The position numbers were made by a program, and so were the translations under genes. 64,000 nt of DNA. It comes from Bisporella sp. PMI_857. Taxonomy: Eukaryota > Ascomycota > Leotiomycetes > Helotiales > Helotiaceae. Below the pieces are notes generated by a model. That model was not told the DNA's origin. It was given only the letters and a program-made list of their open reading frames with translations, and searched no databases. Below, one piece after another: positions 1-9,357 of the stretch. The stretch spans positions 620,001 to 684,000 of the forward strand of contig JAJSPD010000010.1 in the NCBI GenBank assembly GCA_021307315.1. Reading direction: 5' to 3'. How positions within the stretch are numbered: position 1 is the first letter of the stretch; every line of letters begins with the position of its first letter.

Positions 1-263
1 GCTTAAGCCCTGGAGGAGTGTCTGATTGGGGACGAGGCGCTACCTAAGCACGTGACAATTGTTGATCAGATTTATACTCAGCCGCACTTTCTGGTGCGGC
101 AAAGAGCATTCGAAGGTGGGTTATGGATTGTTAACCTTAGAAGGCTGAGTTTGATCAAGATTGCACCGCCTCCAAAGGTTCTCTATATACCTTCACCCTC
201 CTCTTCTTCACTATCTATCTTCAATGTTGCCATTCTCTTGCACTTTTTTGGTTGCCAGCATGG

Positions 264-610
264 AGCATGAAACCGGCACCGACCGCCGATGAAATTTCAA
301 ATCTGCCTACCGATGGCTTGAAAATGGCTTGCCATCATTGGTGTGAGCTCAACAAAATCGCTATCATCCCCCGTCTGATTCAGGACTTGGACTCGCTCCG
401 GGATTCCGAGCGCTGCTGGCTCATCATGGTATCTTTGGCATACCCAGCAAACCAGCTTTTTGTGTAAAGCTATTTCGGTCCTCCAACCAGTGCAAGGTAT
501 GCGGCAGAAGCCGTCGTCATCTGCTGTCGTGATGTCCCAAGAGCTAAAGCTTACGAATAGGAGTTTCTTGAATCTGGGTTGGCAGAGACCAGAAGTACAC
601 ACGCACCATA
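264..610 (+). other. possible small gene or long upstream ORF, unknown
   Basis: An ATG at 264 opens 67 codons of balanced composition ending in a stop at 465-467, with a helical-looking stretch around HHWCELNKIAII. It follows a pyrimidine-rich leader (about 195-245) of the kind found just before fungal start codons. Downstream frames to about 610 also look partly coding (RYAAEAVVICC near 495-525, FLESGLAETRST near 565-600) but could only be joined by an intron too short to believe (27 nt) and through a TAG. It may be a short separate gene, a leader exon of the C2H2 gene at 1033, or chance. I recognise no family. Confidence 0.22.
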
Positions 611-1032
611 GGCGAACCACCTTAAAGAAGAAAAAAAGGCAAACAAATTGTCCGCCTCACTTCGGTGAAGAAGGAACTAAGCGATTGTTCATATCAACAA
701 CCTACCACAATAGCGGAAATCTTCAGAAACCCGCTACGTATTCCCCCAATGCAACGTCCTTTACAAGGGGTCCTACCAATCAAGTTGGGCATGCATCTTC
801 CAATACATGGTGGTCGTTAAGGACCGAAATGGTGTTACCATCAGAGACACCTCAGATAGCTTAGGTGCGGCTCTGATGGACTGGCCCGTGGGGGAGGGGA
901 GAGATAGCTATAGATCTGGCAAAAAGCCATCTTTTCGCCACTTGGAGGAGTAGATCTTCTGCGAATAGTTGCGCTTCTGATTCTGCTGGAGGGAATAGTA
1001 TATCATTTCCAATCAATTACGCATCTGGATCT

Positions 1033-3073
1033 ATGAGCAGCGCCATGGAATTTCCATACGTAAACCGCAATTTCGGAAGCTACGAAGGTCTGCAGACGAA
1101 TGGTGAACACACCTTCGCCAGAGAGCAAACATCAGATCAACACGCAGCAAGCATGTCAGGGTAATTTGGATTTCTGTCACGATATCAATGAATTCACTGA
1201 CCCTGATGTACTAGCCCAGTGATGTCCCACAAACAACCTCACCAAGGGTTTCTGAATTGGGTTGCGTATACACGAAATCTCAATCCTGGCATTCACGAGA
1301 TTGATAAAAGAACATGCCCATTGATAAATTGCGAGCTCCTCTTCGTGCATGCAGATGCCATGCTCCTTCATGTTAAATCTTGCCCACGTCTTGCTAAAGG
1401 ACTATACCGTTGTCCTGATAATGGGAAAGAGGAACGAATCGGGAAGTGCACCACAAACGGCTGCCACCAGCTCCAGCATTGCAAGGACCGCATAGCTACG
1501 GCCGTGAACTCGCTCAGGCGTCGATTATCCCCCCGTGGCTCCCGCCCACGCCGGCTGGCAGAGACTGGAGTTGAGAAGCAAACGATGTCTCCTGAGATGT
1601 CTGTTGTTGATCAAACAAGGGACCAGTCATACCCTGTTGGTATTGCTGAGCTCTCTAACGATGCCTACCTCCCTGTTCCTGAGCTTGATAGTAACCAAAT
1701 TCCAAGCGTGGTACTATGGGATGCCTCAGCCGAGCTTGACAATCTAGAAAATTACACATACCTGTCTGCGAACTTTGTTCATACGCGGGGTGATCCCTCA
1801 GAACTTGATTCCTACCAAAGAAATACCTACGTTGCGCCTACAGTAGCACCACCTTATTATGAGTCGGCAGGATCTGCTTCGGAGAGTTTGTGCTCTAATT
1901 CTCAAGAGCGCCACTCCTCGCCACAAACCAATGCTGTTGAGCTCGATAGCATAGAGTTTTTGTATGCCACGTCACCGCTTCCTCAAAAATCCTTTGATCC
2001 ATTGGAGCAAAGCCCAGTCAACCGAAATCAGCAACCTACACTGAGACTGGGAAATGCCCATCCTTATAATTGGAGCAATGATTCTTGGAGTCAATATGAT
2101 AATGTCAGCAACTGGTACCCGCAAATTTCAGATGTGGTTGTGGAGCAATGCGCCTCCGGCAACAAGGACTTGAATCTCTTGATTGATAACGTTCTTCGAG
2201 AGGATGCTCTGCATAACTCTGAACAAACCTTGCAGAGCATGATTGATCAATCTCATGCATGGCATGGCTCACGACCACAACCAGGTACTATCAGTTCAAT
2301 GGGAAGTGGCACGAGTAGCGACAGTTTATGGGAAGCGTCTCTTTTCTCCAATGAAATGTTGACATCAACAAGGCAATCATCTGTCTCTACCTTAGAAAGT
2401 ACAAGGAGTAATTCAGTGATCATAAACACATGCTGCAGCAGTCCTGTCCGGTTCTTTCATGAGCCGGGCATGATGTTTGAAGAACCAGACCTAGAGGATG
2501 AGGAAGTTTCCATCTTCAACGACCCACAACAGGTGGCTTTTGCGCTTGGCCGCAACGATTCATTGCCTCCGTGTTCGCCGCTCATACCCTCGGGCTCTCA
2601 AGAGTAAGTTACCATATCCTCGCTCAACCGGACAACAGTTGACAACTAATTGTAGTCATATCCCTATTCAACCTCTGGTTCCCAGAAAACCCATACCAAC
2701 TCCGTCGATGTCTCCAAATTGGGCTTCTCGAGAACCACTGACTCCTGACATCGACTACACCTCTCCAGTCCTTAAACGCAATTCTGCGGACGCTATGGAC
2801 CTAATCAATGCGCCACCGGTATATGCTTGTACATTTTGTGGGAGGGAATTCAACGATAAATCTAATTGTCAACGACACGAATCCACCTCGTGTAAGAGCA
2901 GGCGAAGATCTAGCAAGGTCAAACTTTTTAAATGCACATTTCCACACTGTAACAAAGGGTATACGCGATCCGACAATCTAGCCGTTCATCAACGAACAAA
3001 GAATCACGAAGTAAAAGACCATCTTGAAATTCACATCAACACTATATCTCATCACTTTCAGACCTTGCTGTGA
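1033..3073 (+). CDS. C2H2 zinc-finger transcription regulator
   Basis: Three exons give an in-frame 644-aa protein: 1033-1160, 1215-2603 and 2656-3073. The introns (54 and 52 nt) have GTAATT..CTAG and GTAAGT..GTAG ends, and the first has a CTGAC branch site. The N-terminus carries a degenerate Cys/His finger (CPLINCELLF..H..H..SCP, then YRCPD and CTTNGCHQL), a pattern known from fungal regulators. The middle is Ser/Pro/Asn-rich and probably disordered. Two C-terminal fingers are clear: CTFCGREF..H, and CTFPHCNKGY..NLAVHQ..H. The expected role is nuclear DNA binding; target genes are unknown. The reading frame stays open upstream of ATG 1033 to position 877 without another ATG, so an extra 5' exon is possible. 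Family assignment is firm, the start is less sure. Confidence 0.85.
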
Positions 3074-3987
3074 TGGCCACTGATTGCTGCTGTACATGTT
3101 ATGCGTGCCGGGCGCTATTTAATGCTGAAAAGTCTTGTGCTTGAAGCGCAAGGAAGATGGCAGGCCAAAGACGGAAGCTCGCTCTGTGGTGGACTCGCAG
3201 TTGCTTGAGAATCCGGACCATATCATGGTCGAGCACTGAAGAAGGGCTGGACACTTTCTGTTTCGCTCTTATCCTCATTTCGTATGCTTACCAGCCCTAG
3301 TGGTTGGTTTTTAGTCACTATTTAATTTATATTAAATATATAATGCTATATATTACATTTCTCACACATTTTTCCCGGCCTTCCCACTGCACTTGTAATG
3401 TTGATTTCAGAAATGTGAGCCACTTTCGATCTGCATCGCGCTCGTGTTGTCTTTTCAAAAAAGGCATCTACGACGAGCGATTTTCAGCTTGATCGTTCCA
3501 TGGGTGCTTGGTTCTCAGTAGGAGTGATACATGTGACGATCAGGACCAAGGACGAGTGCGTGGTACCTGCATGTGTGTTGATCTATTTCTGGAGGTCCGC
3601 CATTCAGGTCGAAGTCTTGGGCTGTAGCGATATGACTGGTTGGTTCTACTGCGGGTCCAATTGGTCCAGGCCCGACCACAGACAAGATGCGTGGGATGAA
3701 AGAGACAATTCGAATTTTCAGGACGTGGGCATTGTATGTCCAATACGATGCATCGCGAAGCTAGACATCATATCACCACCATGCCTGGGTATAAGAGGAA
3801 ACTGTTTGGCTCCTCGTCAACCTCGACAGAGCAAGCTTTATCCTCCACAAGCGGTTTCAGTTACGGGAGTCATTTAGAAGTCTCGCTCACATAGCCCTTA
3901 AAATTATACAAGCTGCAGATGCAAGCAAGGTTTGTCACTATCGCCAAATATAAATCAACAGTTCGGAAAACCTTACCTCTTTATGAA
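3074..3987 (+). other. intergenic, 3' flank of the C2H2 gene
   Basis: The stretch holds an AT-rich segment near 3310-3350 that may contain poly(A) signals. Short open frames on both strands (for example 3500-3877) lack splice-supported extension, family motifs or plausible composition. I see no gene. Confidence 0.5.
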
Positions 3988-4285
3988 ATGGCGTCATCTC
4001 AAACCACCGAGCTTAATCGAGCAAGGTAGCCCACCCGCACCCATATCCCAAAGAAGACACATTAAATATTTACCTAGCTCAATCTCTCAACCTCCTTCTT
4101 CTTCCAGGAGCGTCTCGCCACAGAATCTAGCACAGTTACCCCACGCGTCCTGGAATTTGAAGGTCTATTTGGGGAGGGATGAGAGCTTTGAGAGGGTTCC
4201 GCTGGGAATACAGACGACGCGGCGCAGCGGGGAGGAGATGATGAGGGAGTGGGAAGGGAGATGGGAGAAGGTTTGTGCAGGATGA
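3988..4285 (+). CDS. possible small 71-aa protein, unknown
   Basis: Exon 3988-4025 begins MASSQTTELNRAR. A GTAGCC..TTCCAG intron (4026-4107, 82 nt) joins it in phase to 4108-4285. The product is 71 aa: a polar N-terminus, then a region with SWNLKVYLGRDESFE and a Glu/Arg-rich, Trp-containing C-terminus (EEMMREWEGRWEKV) that could be an amphipathic helix. Both splice sites are acceptable and the frame is kept, which is the main evidence. No family is recognised. It could also be chance. Confidence 0.35.
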
Positions 4286-4836
4286 ATTTAAGGATGAAGA
4301 GGTGGCTTGAATACAGTGGCCGATGTATTGGATGGTTTAGATGAGTGGTGTGTTGGGTAGAGGTAATTGATATTGCGTTATTCGTGGTCTTGGGAGGTAG
4401 ACTTGGCTCGGTTATAATTGTTAATGTGTAATATAAATGACATAAGTACTTCTCGCAATTAAATTTCTAGCATGTTGTAAGATTCCGTAGAAAATAAACC
4501 ATGGCAAAACTTGACGTTTGTAGTTCTCGATGAGGGGGGCGGTTGGTGGGGGTGCGGGCGGGTCAACTTCGGCATTAGGGTTTGGCCTAGCTCAGGGGAA
4601 GCGAACCCTAAGCGAAGGCGTCTAAGGTCCACACTTGTTACCACCTACCGCACCACTCTGGAACAAAAAAATTGGAAGTCCGGGGTTTGGACAGTAGAGA
4701 GCCAAGGAAGTAATGATTGAATTCTTTCTCTTCTGCTCATGTTGCTATCTATTGACATATATACAAGAATTGAACAACCCAAAATCCCAATCGCTAGCTA
4801 TATACCTAAGTATGGATATCATCTATTGCAGGTCGT
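4286..4836. other. intergenic, convergent 3' flanks
   Basis: This lies between the end of the possible 71-aa gene and the stop codon of the dioxygenase on the other strand. It is AT-rich in places and has short open frames only. I see no gene or RNA. Confidence 0.5.
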
Positions 4837-6056
4837 TTAATTGAGCGCGATGAGAGAGGGACTTTCGGTTGCGGATGCGGACGCAGTGCTGGAGCTTGCT
4901 GGTCTGCTAGTGGGGATCCCAGATGGGAAGCCTGGTGGTGGAGGTCCGCCTGGTCCGCCACCGCCGCCTGGGTTCGCGACACCGCCGTTCTCCGTCAGGG
5001 TAACAGCCGCTCTGACGGTGTAGTTGGCGCTCAAATCAATACCGAAGGTCAGCCAGCCGAAGACGCCCTCCTCGACGGTCTCGCCAAGTAAGCTGTAGGT
5101 GATGACCGGGTCGCTGGTCGAGGCTTCCTGGCTGAAGATGCCGTCGTTGGTGTTGAGCAGCAGCGTCTGCGTGTTGGTGTTGTAGATGGGCGTGGCCTCG
5201 ACCTCGTGGATGAGGTCTTGGTCGAAGAAGATCTGTCCGACGTGCGAGACGTAGCCACCGTTGTAGGTACCGTTGGCGAATGTGGTGCCGTTGAAGTGGG
5301 CCGCGACGTGGATGTGTGTTGTGCGCCCGGCGTAATGGCCTGGGAAGAGAGTCGTGAACTTGGCTACACCAAGGTCATCTGTGGCCTGGATGCCACGAAG
5401 CCAGGTTGCATTGATGTTCTCAGGGGCAGCGGACCCGATGCCGTTTCCGCCCGCGACAACGCCGCCGTACACGCCGGTCGTGTTGCAGTTCCAGATCTCA
5501 AGGTAGACCTCGGGGACAGGCTCGCAGGTCTGAATGTCGATTACCTGGGTGTCTAGGATAAGCTCTACGCCTTCTTGATCTTCGATTAGGTTCTCGCGGA
5601 CGTACTCGCCGGCGACATCTTATTATGTTAGCTTGAAATCTTTCTCTGAAGCAGATGATTCTTACAGTATGGACCTTCAGTCGTCTCTGGTTGCAGGATA
5701 CAGGAGTGGTTGCCAGAGAAGAGAATTTCTTCATCCCCGGGAGCGTACACGATAGGAGAGGTGTGGTTCTTTGCAAGGACTTCCTCGAATGTGCGTGCCT
5801 TGAGGAAAGGTGCATCATCCGCGATGCCTCTCTTCTTACGTGCCTCTTTGGCGATAGCAGCACGTCTGGCATTGTTGGCAGCAGTAATTCCACGAGCCTT
5901 CAGCTTTGCAGCGCAGTGGCTGAGATCACGCTTTGGGGTGTCCTTGAGGAAAGCAGCTCGCTCGGCAATCTCTTTGTTGATATCATGGCCAGGATGAGCA
6001 ACAACGTTGCTGGCACTTAGGAGAGCCGCAACTGTCACGGTAGAAAGGAACCTCAT
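4837..6056 (-). CDS. secreted intradiol ring-cleavage dioxygenase
   Basis: Two exons (6056-5666 and 5618-4837; 47-nt GTAAG..TAAG intron) encode 390 aa. A signal peptide (MRFLSTVTVAALLSASNVVA) leads into a charged pro-region. The dioxygenase core follows, with TEGPYYVAGEYVREN, the VYLEIWNCNTTGVY strand, and the iron-ligand region FPGHYAGRTTHIHV, matching the Tyr/Tyr/His/His non-haem Fe(III) site of the family. Such enzymes split catechol-type rings between the two hydroxyls; secreted fungal forms are linked to breakdown of plant phenolics, but the substrate is inferred. The C-terminus is unusual: a Gly/Pro block (GGGGGPGGPPPPG) and a Ser/Thr/Ala tail that could be O-glycosylated. A TATATAA box lies on the minus strand at 6146-6140, about 85 bp before the start. 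Confidence 0.92.
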
Positions 6057-7191
6057 AGTGAAAGAAAGACTGGTATCCTAATGCACAATGGAGAGATAGA
6101 GAAGGATGAGGAGCTAAATTTCGAACGTCCAGACAAACATTATATACTTCTTCTGCTTCACTTGCCAAGTATTGCGAGGCAACTTCTCTCTGTTCCATCG
6201 TATCGCTTGGCAAGAGGAAGCTTCGTCATCTATAGACCTTCCATATGAAGTACAACTGCCAACTTGCTTCTCTCTCTGTTCATTATCCACAATACATATG
6301 ATTGCCGGTGGCTGAATGTAGCAGTCATCACAGCAGGGATGAGATCTTCTTTGTCGAGAGCTTGAGATCCGCGGTTGACATTCCCTTATTCTCCGATTAG
6401 TTTCCAAACTAAGATCTACGATTGGCCTATGACAATAACATTGAAACATGCCGAAAATGCGCAATATCTCTTTGTCGCTTACGGACGTTTCTGCATGTGC
6501 AAAAAGTGCCATCCAACATTTCGGCTCCATATTCATTCCCCTGAATGGTGGGGCCAAGCCGCGTGTCCCCGCTTGGCATTAAGATCATAATTGCAAGGGA
6601 GTTATTAATGTCTACCATTCTATTGGATTACAGGAAGAGACATGAGTTGCTAATAAGGAAGTTCTTATTCAGTGATGCGGCTACATGATGCGGGCGCGGA
6701 TTGCTCTACCACAACGGAAGCGAACCCGTAGTTGCAGGACCTCATCACTGCAATTTGGCGGTAGTCTCTGCCGAGCCTTCTGTGGCTCCTTCCCCGTATC
6801 CTTCCTTACAGAATCCATATAACAAAAAATGGAAGGTGGCGATTGATAGACGACTGGAAACGACATCATTCAAGATGGCAATGTTGTGCTCAGACCTTGA
6901 GCATGTGCCGCCCGGCCCAAAAAACAATGTTTTTCATTGCATTCCATCACTGTCCTGATAATGACCGAATTCCTATCCGATTGCCAAATTGCTAAATTGA
7001 GCGGAGTTTGCTCCGCAATTTGACGCAATTGAGTGGAGTGGTTGTTGTATCGAAGGCCAATCAATACATTTCTCTGGTTCTTCGACCATTGGTTTTGGCG
7101 CACCCTACACAAATAATTAGCAGAAAGACTTACGAAAACGCAAAAGTAATGCGCTGGAAGTCCATACAATCGCACTATAGTTTGGTCAGCA
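6057..7191. other. intergenic, promoter side of dioxygenase and 3' side of F-box gene
   Basis: The right end borders the last exon of the F-box gene and the left end holds the dioxygenase promoter. The longest open frame (6114-6557, minus) overlaps that promoter and shows no family features. I see no further gene. Confidence 0.5.
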
Positions 7192-8837
7192 TCAGCATCT
7201 ACATCCATTGATTGCATGGCGACCTGCAGTAGTCAAAGTTGAGCCCTCGTTGTGTTTCAGACAGTATCCTCCACCGCATAGTTTGCACATCAGTTGAGTT
7301 CTTTTAATACAACCGGCACACTACTTTATATTAGCTGTGGTATTCGAAGTTTATCATCGCGAAACTCACATTAAATCCGCATTCGAAGCAGTCTCGTATC
7401 ACACCGAGCTGTCATGTCGTTAGTACAAGGCGATGCCAAATTGAAACACAAGAAGTAAATCCAGTCGCTCCCATACGTTCCTTATGTGAGGTTTTCTCAA
7501 CCCCACATTCCGTTGCTACCAGCGCCGGCCATCATCTCAGCCCAAAGGCAATCTTCAATACAGAGACCCATATGTACCTTGACAGTGTTCCCTGATCTCC
7601 CTATATTTTCCCATTGCTCCGCTACTGTGGCGCTCTTTTCAGGAGCGTTCCAGCAGTCCTCACACCACCACTTGTGGCAACTTTGGCAATAGCGGTTTCT
7701 CAAGCACTCGGAACATCGCATAACCACCTTGCAATTTGAAGCCGGACCCGGCCGGTTGGGCAGCTTAGCATATTTGATAGCAGATGATAGTAGAGGCTGT
7801 GGTGCTATCAAAGGCAATCGATCTGACGATATATGCTTAACAGAAGCTACACCCTCAGGAGCGCCACCGCAGCCATGACAAGGGCCAAGTGCATGACTTG
7901 CCGTAAGAGGCGGAATATATTTTCCAGGATTTGCATACCAGGCTTTAGAGTCACTAATGAGTGTGCGGCCATGGCGAGGTCCATTGCAAAGAACCAAGTC
8001 AAAACTTATAATGCCCTCGCAAGCTTGCAAAGTCTGGGCCCATTCATATCCATGAAACATAGGAAATATCTGGCCACTCTCCTCATACCATGAGTTATCA
8101 TCTTCGGCAGCTTGATCCCCGTAAGCCACTCCGAGCTGAGCTCCAGCCGATGATATGATCGCTCCTGTGAGGGGAGAAGTGCTTTTCCTAGTTGAGTGCT
8201 TTTGTACAGGATCTTTTGGTCCAAATATATACAGCCCTTGAAGTTTTGGTGTATTGGCTGGGCGTGAAGGTCTCGCCACATACATCAGAGCTTGCTGGAG
8301 CTTCCGCACATTCAAGTGCTTGACTTCTCGGAGAGAGAGGATTCGAACATTGAAAGACTCGTCTGTGATAATCTCAGTCACCAAATCCGCGGGTACCGTC
8401 AGCCCATCGAGGATCAATGTCTTGACACTGCTCAGAATTTCTCGTCGGTTCAAGTTTTGGAATATGCCTCTTAAAGGACCTCCATAGAAGCTGTAAATTT
8501 TGTGAGCGAAGGTAATTTGAGAGTATTGAAACACATACTCGTCCTCAGTAACATTCTCATCCAGCTGGGCGTTCCGCCACACCTGACCGCCATGATCGAT
8601 TGCGCCAACTTGGGACGTAAGCTGGAGTGAGCTGATACCACTCAGATCAAGATGTCTGAAAACGTTTGGAGTATTATAGATCAGAGATTTGAAGGATTTT
8701 GATGTGGCTCCCAGAGCTAAAAGAGAAGGTATCGGGATGTAGGGAGCCGTATGATACAGGACAAGAGTGTTAGAAAGAAGCCGCAATAAATTGGATGGTT
8801 TGTTAAGCGTTGGATGCGTATCAAGCCCGTGGTCCAT
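7192..8837 (-). CDS. F-box-like protein with C-terminal cysteine-rich zinc cluster
   Basis: The main open frame (8837-7497) starts MDHGLDTHPTLNK. Residues about 15-60 (LLRLLSNTLVLYHTAPYIP, then LLALGATSKSFKSLIY) look like an F-box with leucine-rich repeats after it (HLDLSGISSL, VKTLILDGLTV). F-box proteins recruit substrates to SCF ubiquitin ligases. The C-terminal part carries CSECLRNRYCQSC and WWCEDCW. The frame formally stops at GMWG. One more G in the GGGG run near 7500 would let it run on to a GTATGG donor at 7476, a TACTAAC branch site and an in-phase exon 7408-7370 (DCFECGFN). Exon 7320-7192 then adds CAGC, CKLCGGGYC and KHNEGS. The two downstream exons are in phase and cysteine-patterned, so I include them. 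The alternative is that the protein ends at GMWG. It faces the gene at 9358 across about 520 bp. Confidence 0.72.
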
Positions 8838-9357
8838 ATCTTTGCTCCAGGCAAGAGGTTAAATAAGTTTTTATTGGATTAGAAGGATAACGGGCATGTA
8901 CAGTCGGTATATGTGATGTGCGTGTATATATATATCTATAAGGCGGCTTGCCCATTCGGTTGCCCTTTCTGTATGATGAGTTGTATCTCCACCGCCCTGT
9001 TTCCCCCAGACTTTGGTGAAGCGTTTGACCCCGTGACACGGAACTTATCATATGGCTTGGCACCGGCTCGGCGCGCCGATCAAAAGTCAAAGCGAGCGAC
9101 CGCCGAAAAGCCCTTATTTTGACTGGAATGTCTTATCGTTATCGCTGAGGTAGGGGTAGCCGCCTCACGCCGATGTCGTAATATTCTGCGAGGCTCCGTT
9201 AACTTCGAAATCCATCTCAGCTTTGGCCAGCCTGCTCGACAGCCTATTATAAATCAAAATATTATTCGGACATTCCTTTTTCTGTTTCTTCGCCACATCT
9301 TTCCCGAACAAACATTTCCTTCAAGTTTACGATTTTCCTTGATACCCGTGCGAAACA
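8838..9357. promoter_or_regulatory. divergent promoter region
   Basis: These 520 bp separate the start codons of the F-box gene (minus) and the UFD1-like gene (plus), so both promoters must lie here. Pyrimidine-rich sequence precedes ATG 9358. No specific operator is identified. Confidence 0.5.

Noticed and set aside
3500..3877. 125-aa open frame on the plus strand
   Set aside because: No motif, no splice-linked partner, and stop-free length is within chance for this base composition.
6114..6557. 147-aa open frame on the minus strand upstream of the dioxygenase
   Set aside because: It covers the dioxygenase promoter and TATA box, has no motif, and its composition is not coding-like.
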